A stretch of DNA of 64,000 nt from Acidobacteriota bacterium. Its GTDB lineage: Bacteria; Acidobacteriota; Terriglobia; Terriglobales; Acidobacteriaceae. Positions within the stretch are counted from its first letter, which is position 1, and each line of letters opens with the position of its first letter. The stretch spans positions 62,001 through 126,000 of the forward strand of contig JAKAXU010000002.1 of assembly GCA_021816455.1 (NCBI GenBank), in the 5' to 3' direction. Shown piece by piece: positions 1-11,529 of this stretch. The notes below the pieces were generated by a model that saw nothing but the letters and a program-made list of their open reading frames with translations, did no database searches and was not told the DNA's origin. The position numbers were made by a program, and so were the translations under genes.

Positions 1-265
1 TGTGGAATTGAGGAGAATTGGAAAAACGCGCCTACAGACACTTTGCCGCACCGGCTTCTCCACGTTCTCCTCAGCGCGCGAAAACGGCTCTGTGGAAATA
101 CAGGTAGGATCCGTGGAATGCAGGTTTCTGCCCAGCAATAGAGCGGTGAAGGACCGACAGAGATTTAAAGAGCGCAGACGAAGTCCACTGTTTGCACAAG
201 GGAGCGAAGGGTTGAGGAAAGCCAGGGGACAGGGTTGGTGCCTGACTGTGCGCCTTACCAGGTGC
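1..265. other. Non-coding edge segment with GTGGAA direct repeats
   Basis: No convincing gene is visible here; open frames in this stretch lack codon bias and family resemblance. It lies downstream of the minus-strand TPR gene. An imperfect direct repeat GTGGAAATACAGGT (92-105) / GTGGAATGCAGGT (113-125) has a 21-bp period, and a weaker copy (GTGGAATTGAGGA) begins at position 2. It could be a binding site for a gene lying left of the window, but nothing else supports that. Confidence 0.3.
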
Positions 266-2539
266 CTAACTCCGTATATGACCGGGTGTGGACGAAGTAC
301 AGATCCAGGCGCGGAGTTCGCCGCGGACTGAGGCCAACACGGAGGCCCAGTCGCCGGGCGCGGGCTGACGAAAGAGACACATCGTCGGATACCAGGGGGT
401 GGTGGGAATAGATTGCATCCAGCGCCAGTCCGACTGCCAGGGCAACAGAAGCCAGCAGGGCTTACCTATTGAAGCGGCCAGATGCGCAATGACCGTATCC
501 GTGCTCAGGACGAGATCGAGCGAGGCAATGACGGCGGCGGTGTTGGCCAGGTCGCGCTCCTGCGAGCAGGCGTCCAGGAGCGGAAATCCGGAGGGAAGCA
601 GTGCGCGGGCGGTGGCAATCTCCAACGCAGCCTCGCCTTTCTGCAACGCAACCCAGCGAAGAGAGGGAAAGTCGACGAGCAGCGGCAGCAGCGTTTCCAG
701 TCGGGTCGAGCGCTCGCGGTCGGCGGCATAACGGGGGTTGCCAGCCCAGCAGATGCCGATGGCAGGCGGTTCCGCTGGCCCGAGGTCGTTTGCGTCGCGC
801 GGGGAAGTTTTCGGGAGCGGCGCAGGCTCGGCGACGAGCGCAAGCGGAGCCGGGATGCTCTGCAGCGTGGTGCGAAACAGATGCGGCAGGCTGAGCAGCG
901 GGCAGTGGCAATCGAAAGCGGGAATTGATTCTCCGGCAGCGATGCACTGTCCGCCCAGCGACTCGACGACAGGCCGCAGCAGCCGCACCAGCGGCGGTTG
1001 CACCTCAACGATCAGCTCCGCCCCGCAAGCAGCCGCAAAAGGCAGGAAGCGCGCAAACTGAAGTGTGTCCCCAAGGCCCTGCTCATAGTAGACGAAGAGC
1101 CGGTTATGCGGTTTCGAGAGGGGTTCAGCGTTCCAGCGCGGCTGTTGAAAACGGCGCGGATGGGGATGGACTTCACGGAAATCCAGACGCGCTTCGTAGT
1201 TGCTCCAGCCTTCGGCGTATAGCCCGGCGCGCAACTGCGAGAGAGCGAGATTGTAGCGTGCGCCGGGATGCAGCGGATCGAGCGCGACCGAACGGCGATG
1301 CGCCGCCACGGCCTCCTCAATGCGGCCGACGCGCAGCAGAGCGTTACCTGCGTTGGAGTCTGCGGTCTTGTGGCCGAGCGCAGCGGCGCGGGCAAAGGCA
1401 GCAAGAGCCGCCTCAAGCTGCTCCGGAGCGCGCGTGGCGTTATGACGGGCAAGATCGAGAATCCCGCGCGCGTTAGCCACCTCCGGATGCTCCGGGGCAC
1501 TTTCGGCAGCCTTTTGCAGCCATCGCTCCGCTGCGGCAAAGCGCGATGCTTCCGCAGAGCCTTCCAGTTCGAGATACGCCAGGGCGACGAGCACATCCGT
1601 GCAGGACGGATCGACCGCCAGAGCGCGCTCATAGAAGAGACGGGCCTGCGCAAAGGCCTTGCGTGCGCGCAGGAGATTGCCGAAGTTGAGTAGCGCAGAA
1701 AGCAGGCGGGGATCGGCTGCCAGAGCCTGCTGAAAACAAGGTACGGCAAGGTAATCGCGGCCATCGGCCACCAGACAGACGGCCATATTTCCCCAGGCCG
1801 GAGCAAAGCTCGGCCGCAGCCGAATCGCACGCTCGTAATCGGCAATCGCTTCGGCGTGACGGCAGAGCTTTGCCGCGCAGTAGCCGGCGGCAAAATGCGA
1901 CTCCGTATGCGCTGGCATGTGCTGGATCGCAGCGCGGAAGCAGGCGAGTGCCGGCTCGAAATCGTTCCGGAGCGCGAGCGCTGTGCCCAGGCCATGCAGC
2001 GCGGCGGGTGAATCCGGGCGCAGGGCCAGAGCGCGGCGAAAACAGGCGATGGCAGCCGACGGGCTGCGAGCGGAGAGCATCAGCTCGCCGAGTCCGGTGA
2101 GCGCAGGCAGAAAGGCCGCGGCCTCGGTGGCGGGCAGGGCCAGCGCGCGCAGGTAGGCAGAGTGGGCATCCTGTACCAGGCCGACGCCGTGCAGCAGCGA
2201 AGCGTAACAGGCCCAGGCTACCGGCGAAGTTGCGTCGATCTCCAGCGCTGCCTGCGCCATGCGCAGCGCCTGCGGAAGCTGGCCGCTGCGGCGGGCGACG
2301 AGGCTCAACCCCAGCAGCGCGGAGACGCGTGTCGCCGGTTCCCCGTCGAGCGCGGCGCGGTAGCAGACGGCGGCCTCGCGCGGACGGCCTTCAGCCAGAT
2401 GCGCATGCCCGGCGGTGAGTTGGGCATGGCTGTTGGCCAGAGCGTCGAGCGCGGCTATCGCCGGAGCAAAGCGCGCGGGATCGAGGCGCGTGGGCTGGCT
2501 GGTGATTGGCGTTGCGGCGGTTGCTGGTGCAGTGGACAT
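266..2539 (-). CDS. TPR-repeat protein with C-terminal glycosyltransferase-like domain
   Basis: A 757-residue protein from the ATG at 2539; a start 12 codons further upstream is possible but has no better ribosome site. Residues about 30-460 are a run of alanine/leucine-rich tetratricopeptide repeats (recurring patterns such as ALRPDSPAALHGLGTAL and RLRPSFAPAWGNMAVCL). The last 270 residues resemble the GT-B-like domain of TPR-containing glycosyltransferases: YYEQGLGDTLQFARFLP, GICWAGNP and the nucleotide-sugar-site-like STDTVIAHLAASIGKPCWLL. No signal peptide or membrane segment is seen, so it is probably cytoplasmic. Related proteins modify proteins or surface glycans; the substrate here cannot be deduced. 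It ends the minus-strand group that begins with tgt, 120 bp upstream. Confidence 0.8.
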   Translation of the reverse strand: MSTAPATAATPITSQPTRLDPARFAPAIAALDALANSHAQLTAGHAHLAEGRPREAAVCYRAALDGEPATRVSALLGLSLVARRSGQLPQALRMAQAALEIDATSPVAWACYASLLHGVGLVQDAHSAYLRALALPATEAAAFLPALTGLGELMLSARSPSAAIACFRRALALRPDSPAALHGLGTALALRNDFEPALACFRAAIQHMPAHTESHFAAGYCAAKLCRHAEAIADYERAIRLRPSFAPAWGNMAVCLVADGRDYLAVPCFQQALAADPRLLSALLNFGNLLRARKAFAQARLFYERALAVDPSCTDVLVALAYLELEGSAEASRFAAAERWLQKAAESAPEHPEVANARGILDLARHNATRAPEQLEAALAAFARAAALGHKTADSNAGNALLRVGRIEEAVAAHRRSVALDPLHPGARYNLALSQLRAGLYAEGWSNYEARLDFREVHPHPRRFQQPRWNAEPLSKPHNRLFVYYEQGLGDTLQFARFLPFAAACGAELIVEVQPPLVRLLRPVVESLGGQCIAAGESIPAFDCHCPLLSLPHLFRTTLQSIPAPLALVAEPAPLPKTSPRDANDLGPAEPPAIGICWAGNPRYAADRERSTRLETLLPLLVDFPSLRWVALQKGEAALEIATARALLPSGFPLLDACSQERDLANTAAVIASLDLVLSTDTVIAHLAASIGKPCWLLLPWQSDWRWMQSIPTTPWYPTMCLFRQPAPGDWASVLASVRGELRAWICTSSTPGHIRS

Positions 2540-2659
2540 GACTGCTTCGATTCTGACGGGCGCAAAGGCACACAAGCACGCCGAATCCGCGGGAAGCGAG
2601 GCTGCGGTTTCAGAATGAATCGCTTGCCGGGAACGGTTCCGAATGCGGCGCGGCAGTCC

Positions 2660-3814
<1,155 letters not shown>

Positions 3815-3882
3815 CTAGCGGAGCGGCATCGGCACCAAGTCCGATGCTATAAAGCAGGATATTTCTGGCTAGCGAGATGATT

Positions 3883-5004
3883 TTATTCGCCGCTCTCGGC
3901 TACCTGGCGGAGGGCTAGAAATGCTTCTTTCAGCGTTTGGCTTACTGCGGAATCCGGTTCATCCAGAACGAGCTTTTGATATGCGTTCAAGTAGTCTACC
4001 CTTGCGCGATGGAAGAGATGTAAAAAGTGGCGAAGGAAGCCTATGCAATCGAGGAGCGCAATTTCCGTCCCACCTGTTTCTTCATAGAAGCTCGCAGCAT
4101 ACTCTGCAATCAGCGGGTCAATCGTGTCTGTAGTAACGAATAGATAATTATGGATTCGCTTCGGAGCCTTGGCTATTTTCATCACGGCGACGTCGATGTC
4201 TTCACGAGTAATCCGCTTCATCTTCATCTCATAGGCGGTGACAATGGCATCCTCTCCCACTAGGCAGATTTCCACGTCTCCAATCGCCCCAGTCTGGAGA
4301 TCTGCAGCATTGTGTGAGTTCAGAGGCAACACCCATTCGGCCAAGCGAGGCCCTGCAACCTGATAGGCAGCAGCGACCACCAGAACTGGCAGACGGCTCG
4401 CATTCCTGCATGCCAGGTGTTGACCAATGAGAAGAACTATTGCTTCTGTCGATAACGGAAGCGCGTCTTCGGCGTGCTTTAACGCCTCGATCAGAGATGC
4501 CATTCTTGCCAGTTTCTCGTCGCGTAATACCAGCAATATTCGTACCACTTCAACAAGAAGCTGGTCAGCTCCAATACGATTTTTTGCCACGTCCTCAAGG
4601 AGTTGTAGAGTCTTTTGATAAAGATCACGTGGTCTTCCGACCAGCTCAACTTTTGTCGTAAGTGGTCGGTTAATGTTGCGAAGAACCGGGGTTAGGAACG
4701 CCGTAGTCGGGTTAACGGGAAGTCTGTGCTCATTGATGAACGCGGTGATGTATCGTTCGTCGTAAGTACGACCAGAGAAGCAGCCTTTTCCACCAATCTC
4801 CGTATACGGTTTACGCGGGTCCACACTGGGACTGTCGAGCTTTGCCAGCAAGCACGACATCAGCAGCCGCACACCAGCACGGTTGCTCATGCAGCGACAA
4901 ATATAGTCCACACGCTCGCGTATAGCGGCGTCTTCAATAGCGCTTTTCTTTAGGGTTGCAGTAGCTTTGTCGTAAGCATATTGCAGGATTTGTTCTGGCT
5001 TCAT
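3883..5004 (-). CDS. SacI-family type II restriction endonuclease (putative)
   Basis: A 373-residue protein from the ATG at 5004, which overlaps the stop of the upstream methylase (ATGA), the tight coupling typical of restriction-modification pairs. The segments NRAGVRLLMSCLLAKL, KPYTEIGG, FSGRTYDERYI and NPTTAFLTPVLRN match my memory of the SacI restriction endonuclease family. A PD-(D/E)XK-like core is visible: GDVEICL followed by the EMK of YEMKMK (about residues 250-272). The family cuts specific DNA sites, and self-DNA would be protected by the neighbouring methylase. Base composition is clearly more AT-rich than tgt or rpoD, suggesting transfer. The longer reading frame upstream of 5004 lies inside the methylase and is rejected. 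Recognition sequence is unknown. Confidence 0.75.
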   Translation of the reverse strand: MKPEQILQYAYDKATATLKKSAIEDAAIRERVDYICRCMSNRAGVRLLMSCLLAKLDSPSVDPRKPYTEIGGKGCFSGRTYDERYITAFINEHRLPVNPTTAFLTPVLRNINRPLTTKVELVGRPRDLYQKTLQLLEDVAKNRIGADQLLVEVVRILLVLRDEKLARMASLIEALKHAEDALPLSTEAIVLLIGQHLACRNASRLPVLVVAAAYQVAGPRLAEWVLPLNSHNAADLQTGAIGDVEICLVGEDAIVTAYEMKMKRITREDIDVAVMKIAKAPKRIHNYLFVTTDTIDPLIAEYAASFYEETGGTEIALLDCIGFLRHFLHLFHRARVDYLNAYQKLVLDEPDSAVSQTLKEAFLALRQVAESGE

Positions 5005-5957
5005 CCGAAAAGACTCTCTTGAAGTTTTGGTTTGAAATTCGTCCAAAGCACCTCTTGCCGCGATCCCTTTGTCGAGTGGATGGTCTTGTCTGCGCCGAGA
5101 GTCTTGACCCAACGATCCGGCGGGAACATCTCCTCCATGAACGGGTGGTCATAGCCCGATACGGCGACCTTTCCGCTACAGCCATTTGCCACTGCGGCAA
5201 ACTCGCGGTGCTGGCTTACATCCATCTCAAAGCCATACGCCTTTGAATCTCCTCTTGTTACGTGGAGGTATGGCGGATCGCAGTAAAAGAGAGTCGTTGG
5301 ATTGTCGTAGAGACGCATGACCTCGATTGCTGGTCGATTCTCTATCTGCACGCGAATCAGTCGCTGGGCAATCTCATCCAAAGCCGCAATACCGCCAAGC
5401 CAGCGTGATACCACGCCGGACATTCCTGCCCTGCTCGTGTCCTTGCAGTTTGCCCACCGACCAAGGGAGGCGGTTTGCGCCAGTCCGGTCCGCGTCTGGC
5501 GAGCTTTGATATAAAACCGTCGTGCGCGTTCCACATCACTCACTCCGGCAAGCGATGCGTAAATTGCTTTGTGATATTCCTCACGTGAAAACGGAGTCAA
5601 TCCGATGGCGCGGACTAATTCGTCCTGCCTGTCGCGCAGGACGCGGAAGAAATTTACTACATCGCCGTCAATGTCGTTGTACGTCTCTATAGGCGAGGGT
5701 TCCCTGTTGAGCAGGACAGCCCCAGAGCCTGCAAATGGCTCACAGTAGTGGTGACATTTCGGCAGCAGAGGCAGAAGCCAATCCAGATGAGAAAACTTCC
5801 CCCCATACCAGCCAAAGACAATCCGTCGATTCCGCTGTGAGCGGATGTAGACAACATTCGATTGATCCAGCCCGATTTCTTCGTCGAGGTAAATCGCAGA
5901 AGGGCCACGTTTTATTGGCTTTAGCTCGTCATGTTCGTGTTGAGAGGTCTTACCCAT
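5001..5957 (-). CDS. D12-class N6-adenine DNA methyltransferase
   Basis: This 318-residue enzyme should methylate adenine N6 with S-adenosylmethionine to protect the site cut by the adjacent nuclease. The AdoMet motif is YCEPFAGSGAVLL (motif I) after FGWYGGKFSHLDWLLPLLP, and the catalytic motif is FYCDPPYLHVTRG (DPPY). Order and spacing fit the Dam/D12 class (alpha group). The C-terminus (KGSRQEVLWTNF) also matches that class. A good ribosome site (GGAGAAG) precedes the ATG. It is first in a two-gene unit with the SacI-type nuclease. Expression of the methylase ahead of the nuclease is the expected order for safe establishment of the system. Confidence 0.9.
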   Translation of the reverse strand: MGKTSQHEHDELKPIKRGPSAIYLDEEIGLDQSNVVYIRSQRNRRIVFGWYGGKFSHLDWLLPLLPKCHHYCEPFAGSGAVLLNREPSPIETYNDIDGDVVNFFRVLRDRQDELVRAIGLTPFSREEYHKAIYASLAGVSDVERARRFYIKARQTRTGLAQTASLGRWANCKDTSRAGMSGVVSRWLGGIAALDEIAQRLIRVQIENRPAIEVMRLYDNPTTLFYCDPPYLHVTRGDSKAYGFEMDVSQHREFAAVANGCSGKVAVSGYDHPFMEEMFPPDRWVKTLGADKTIHSTKGSRQEVLWTNFKPKLQESLFG

Positions 5958-6098
5958 TTCTTCTCCGGCGTCAGCGGGATATGAAGTCAGCCCCGTATGG
6001 GAACGAACATAGTCCCAGCCTTCTCATGGTACGCGACACCGTGTATCACATGGGGAAAATCTGGGCGCGGTTGTCCCCAAGCAGTACAATTCCTGTCC

Positions 6099-6557
6099 AT
6101 GGATAACGAGCGCATTCGCGAGTTTTGTCTGGCGCTGCCGCACGTGACGGAGAGCGTCAACTGGGGCCATCATCTGGTCTTCTGGGTGGGGGACAAGGCC
6201 ATCGGCGGTAAGATGTTCGCGCTCATTCACCTTGACGAAGCAGGAACTGGAGTGGTCTGGTTTCATTGCGGCGCGGAGCGTTTTCAGGAGCTGCTGGAAA
6301 CCGAAGGAGTCCTCCCCGCGCCTTACATGGCTCGCGCCTTCTGGGTCGCTATCGAGCGCTGGAGCGTCTTCGGCCAGCGACAGTGGCAGGACGAGCTGCG
6401 TCAGGCCCACCAGCTCATCTATGACAAGCTGCCCAAACGCACCAAGACTTTACTTGCCATGCCGGAAAAGGAACGCGCCAGCCTCATTCGCGCAGGGAAA
6501 AAAGCGCTCTCCGCCAAACTGCAATCAAAGGTGAAGCAAAAAGCGAGGAGAGAATAA
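6099..6557 (+). CDS. MmcQ/YjbR-family protein
   Basis: A 152-residue protein. The ATG at 6099 is chosen because the family starts with the MDNERIREFCLALPHVTE segment; the frame extends upstream without resemblance. Family signatures are the N-terminal LPHVTESVNWG, the central FWVGDKAIGGKMFALIHLD strand pair and a C-terminal lysine-rich helix (RTKTLLAMPEKE). The fold is a CyaY-like double-wing alpha/beta domain often annotated as DNA-binding; the molecular role is not established. The tail (KKALSAKLQSKVKQKARRE) is strongly basic. It is transcribed away from the restriction-modification pair. Confidence 0.85.
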   Translation: MDNERIREFCLALPHVTESVNWGHHLVFWVGDKAIGGKMFALIHLDEAGTGVVWFHCGAERFQELLETEGVLPAPYMARAFWVAIERWSVFGQRQWQDELRQAHQLIYDKLPKRTKTLLAMPEKERASLIRAGKKALSAKLQSKVKQKARRE

Positions 6558-6676
6558 CTCAGATTTCCGAAGCCGGAAGCTTTTTTGGAACCGACGCGGC
6601 TCGGTTCGCGTACCAAACATCGAGACAGAGAAATCAAACGCCCGTTCAGAAAAACCTGGGGCAAAGGCGTACGACC

Positions 6677-6868
6677 ATGATCAAGTTTCTCCTCTGGTGC
6701 ATCCTGTTTGTCCTCTGCTGGCCGCTGGCCCTGGCAGCGCTCGTGCTTTATCCTCTGGTCTGGCTGTTGCTCTTGCCGTTTCGCATCTTCGGCATCGCCG
6801 TCCAAGGTGTACTTGAGATTGTGGCGGCGATCCTTTTCCTGCCTGCGCGACTCTTGCGAGCGATCTGA
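6677..6868 (+). CDS. Small hydrophobic membrane protein
   Basis: A 63-residue, almost wholly hydrophobic protein with two predicted membrane helices (about residues 3-30 and 33-57) and a basic C-terminal end (ARLLRAI). Internal leucine/valine-rich runs such as LVWLLLLPFRIFGIAVQG look like a genuine membrane protein rather than a chance frame. No family is recognised. It follows the MmcQ gene by 119 bp in the same direction. Function unknown. Confidence 0.55.
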   Translation: MIKFLLWCILFVLCWPLALAALVLYPLVWLLLLPFRIFGIAVQGVLEIVAAILFLPARLLRAI

Positions 6869-6978
6869 AACTGCGGATGCGCCGCAATTCCCGAAGGGAA
6901 GCGCCCGGCCAGTTCGCAAGAGCAGAGAGCCGGGCGAATGCTTTCCAGCTTTCACCCCAGCCTTCCCCGCGCAAGCCG

Positions 6979-7224
6979 TCACCCCAGCAGCGCACGGATC
7001 TTCTGCTCGATCAGATTGCAGGGCACAAAAAACGGCTTCTCCGTGCAGTGGATCGTCAATGTTCCGCTGGCCGGATCATAACTCCAGGTAAAGTCCATCC
7101 CCTGATAACTCGTCGTTCCCGAGTCCCCGGTCAGCGTTAGACCCTGTGCCTGCGCCGTCTCCAGCAGGGAAGCATACTTCTCCGCGTTCAACCCTTCAAA
7201 CGTCATCTCCGGACATCCGCTCAT
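6979..7224 (-). CDS. Small conserved hypothetical protein (81 aa)
   Basis: The ATG at 7224 is preceded by GGAGG at an ideal distance, so the longer upstream frame is rejected. The 81-residue product (MSGCPEMTFEGLNAEKYASL...) has no signal peptide or membrane segment. The middle part (GTTSYQGMDFTWSYDPASG) reads as beta-strands, and the C-terminal part (PCNLIEQKIRALLG) as a helix. Many acidobacterial genomes carry small proteins of this kind, but I cannot name a family. The next gene upstream on the same strand is rpoD, which has its own terminator, so this gene is probably transcribed separately. Confidence 0.6.
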   Translation of the reverse strand: MSGCPEMTFEGLNAEKYASLLETAQAQGLTLTGDSGTTSYQGMDFTWSYDPASGTLTIHCTEKPFFVPCNLIEQKIRALLG

Positions 7225-7354
7225 GGTTTTCTCCTCCACGACGACCTTAGCAAAAAAGCGAGTAATTCCATGCAAGGAGTGTGCCGAGCCGAAGACGCGC
7301 TCCCGATGCGGCTTCGCGGAACGAAAGTCAGGCGGCCAATGATCTGCGCGGGTG

Positions 7355-7403
7355 CAAAAAGACAAGGCCCGCGCAGGTTGCCCTGGAGGGCATTGCGCGG
7401 GCC
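7355..7403 (-). terminator. Intrinsic terminator of rpoD
   Basis: On the minus strand, 37 bases after the rpoD stop, the 10-bp arms GGCCCGCGCA (7394-7403 read on the minus strand) and TGCGCGGGCC (7366-7375) form a perfect stem. An inner GCCCTCCAGGGC hairpin lies in the loop. The stem is followed by TTGTCTTTTT, a U-rich tail. Confidence 0.85.
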
Positions 7404-7439
7404 GGATCAGCGGGTGGTTCGATGGCTTACACTTCCGGC

Positions 7440-9134
<1,695 letters not shown>

Positions 9135-9548
9135 GTCTCCTGCGCGTTCTATTCCTGAAAGCTCCGCCGCCGAAAGGGTTCTATCCCGTCGGAGGTGCGT
9201 GCATAGTTAGATGCACAAATCCGGCAGAACAGACTCACCCCGGCATCGCGGAAGCGATGTCTGGTTTCTTTGCTAGGGTCAGGATCGTTCGCGCAAGTGG
9301 CCTGTGTGGCCTGCCCTGGAGCCGCAGCTCATCTGGTGGGCGTTCGGACGCACGTCCTTCAGTCCTGTTAGACTACCACAAACCGACGCAAGATACAGGA
9401 TTTTCCGCGCACTCGTCAAGGATTTTTTGGCGGGAGGGGTGCAGGAATCTCTGCGGCAGCCGCGGGAGCGGATGGGTTTGGGCCTGGGATTGGGGCCGGG
9501 TAGGTGAGCAGGCTACGGGAGCAGGCCGGCGAACGCACCATCTTCGCC
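9135..9548. promoter_or_regulatory. dnaG-rpoD intergenic region (putative rpoD promoter)
   Basis: These 414 bases between dnaG and rpoD contain no gene that I can support. The length suggests that rpoD has its own promoter inside the dnaG-rpoD unit. On the minus strand around 9365-9400 there is TTGCGT, then TAACAG after 15 bases, a weak -35/-10 candidate. No strong terminator for dnaG is seen. Confidence 0.3.
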
Positions 9549-11315
9549 TCAGGCGTGCATCTGGCGGATGGCGTGGTCGAGCCGGACCTTTTGCTGCGTG
9601 AGTGTGGCCACCTCGGCCCAGTCGCCGCGCAGCTCGGCAGCGCGGATGGCGGTGCGTAGCTCGCGTTGATCATGTTCGAGGCGGGCCAGTTCCAGGCCGT
9701 GCAGAGCGTCTTCCACGGAGGCAGGTTCCGGAGGGTCGTTCTCGTCGAGCAGGGCCTGAGCCAGCAAAGCGCGCTGCGCCGGGTCCTCGACTGCAGCCAT
9801 CGGATCGGCGCCAGGGCTGGCGGCAAGGATTTGCAGTGCGGCAAAGCTGGCCAGCGGCTGGAAGCGCTCCGGATGGGCAGCGATGGCCTCGGCGGCGATC
9901 CGATGGCAGTTGCCGTGCGAGGCAAGGGCGCGAAGGAGAACGCGCTCGACCTCGGTGATGCCGGAGACGCGCTTCGGGATGCTCTCGCGGCGGGTGAGTG
10001 CGGCCTGGCGCAGTTCTTCGCGCAGGACAGCGGAGTCGATGCCCAGCTTCTGCGCCGCGTCCATGGCGAACTGGTCGCGCTCCAGTTTGTGGCGGATGCG
10101 GCGGATGTGAGGCAGCAGAAAGTTCATGGCCTTGATCTTCTGGTCGGCGCCGGCACCCGGGAACTGCTGGCGTGCCCGCTCAATGAGGTAATCGCTCTGT
10201 CGGCGCGCCCCGCGAATCGCCGCCGCATACGCCTCGACGCCGCGCTCGCGGATGAAGCGGTCCGGATCGAGGCCGCCGTCGAGGGTGACGATCTTGATGG
10301 CGAAGCCCTCTTCGGTGAGCAGAGCGATGGATTTTTCGGCCGCATTGGAGCCGGCGGCATCGGGGTCGAAGTTGACGACGACGTTGGTGGTGTGGCGCTT
10401 GAGCAGGGCCACCTGGTGCTCGGTGAAAGCCGTCCCGCTGGTGGCGATGACCGGGTGAATACCGCGCATGTAGACGGAGATGCAGTCCATCTGGCCCTCG
10501 ACCAGGAGAGCAAACTCGAGCTGGCGCATGGCGGCTTTGGCTTTGTCCAGATTGAAGAGCACCTGGCCCTTGGAGTAGAGCGCGGTCTCCGGTGAATTCA
10601 GATACTTCGGCCCCGCCTTGTCACCGGTGGCCAGTGTGCGTGCGGTAAAGGCAATGATGCGGCCACTTTCATTGGCGATAGGGAAGGTGATGCGATTGCG
10701 GAAGCGATCATAGAGCCGTCCGGCGAGTAGATTTCCCGCAGCGTCCTCCTGATCCTTTGCGCTGAACAGCCCCGAGGCTCGCAGCGTGGCTTCGTCGGCC
10801 ATCGCGGAAAGGTGGTCGCGCAGAGCGTTGAAGTTGTCCGGTGCATAGCCAATGCGGAAGGTCTTGATTGCCTCGGCCGTCACCCCGCGCCCAGCCAGAT
10901 ATTCGCGCGCCACCGCGCCCAGCGGCGACCGCAACTGCTCCTCGAACCAGAGAGTTGCCGCTTCGTGCAGGTCCAGCAGACGGCGGCGCAACTGGGCCTC
11001 GGCAGCTTCCTCGGGAGAGTTGAATTCGCGCTTGGGCAGCGGAATCCCGCACTTCTGGGCAACGATCCGCACCGCCTCGGGGAAACTCACATTTTCAATC
11101 TTGCCGACAAAGCTGAATACGTCCCCCGACTCTCCGCACCCAAAGCAGTGATAGAACTGCCGCGCAGCATGGACGGAAAACGACGGGGATTTCTCCTTGT
11201 GAAACGGACACAGCCCGGAGTAGTTCTGCGCGCCGGTTTTGCGCAGACGCAGATAGCCGCCGATGACCTGCACGATGTCGGCTCGCTGCTTGACTTGCTG
11301 GGTAAAATCGCTCAT
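9549..11315 (-). CDS. dnaG: DNA primase
   Basis: DnaG makes RNA primers at the replication fork. The 588-residue protein has the N-terminal CHC2 zinc-binding domain (CPFHKEKSPSF and FYHCFGCGESGDVFSF, residues 36-70), then the primase core (REYLAGRGVTAEAIKTFRIG). The TOPRIM domain contains LLVEGQMDCISVYMRGI, followed by the metal-binding Asp pair region VVNFDPDAAGSNAAEKS. The C-terminal part is alanine/arginine-rich and would bind the DnaB helicase. Length is normal. The start is the ATG at 11315; no strong Shine-Dalgarno sequence is visible. Confidence 0.97.
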   Translation of the reverse strand: MSDFTQQVKQRADIVQVIGGYLRLRKTGAQNYSGLCPFHKEKSPSFSVHAARQFYHCFGCGESGDVFSFVGKIENVSFPEAVRIVAQKCGIPLPKREFNSPEEAAEAQLRRRLLDLHEAATLWFEEQLRSPLGAVAREYLAGRGVTAEAIKTFRIGYAPDNFNALRDHLSAMADEATLRASGLFSAKDQEDAAGNLLAGRLYDRFRNRITFPIANESGRIIAFTARTLATGDKAGPKYLNSPETALYSKGQVLFNLDKAKAAMRQLEFALLVEGQMDCISVYMRGIHPVIATSGTAFTEHQVALLKRHTTNVVVNFDPDAAGSNAAEKSIALLTEEGFAIKIVTLDGGLDPDRFIRERGVEAYAAAIRGARRQSDYLIERARQQFPGAGADQKIKAMNFLLPHIRRIRHKLERDQFAMDAAQKLGIDSAVLREELRQAALTRRESIPKRVSGITEVERVLLRALASHGNCHRIAAEAIAAHPERFQPLASFAALQILAASPGADPMAAVEDPAQRALLAQALLDENDPPEPASVEDALHGLELARLEHDQRELRTAIRAAELRGDWAEVATLTQQKVRLDHAIRQMHA

Positions 11316-11529
11316 CCGTCGCTGCGATCAGGATAGCCCGTCTGGCGGAAGAGTGTGTGGTTGACTCAAGCTGAAACATTGGCAGCAAAAAGTCACGTGC
11401 TGAAACTATCCAGTGATCCGATGAAGGAAAAGAGTCGTCTCGGTGTCCCGGTTGCAGTTCCACGGATCAGGCTGGAGGCATGGGGGGATATTTGTGAGCG
11501 GGAATCCATTTAGATAGAGGCAGAAGTCC

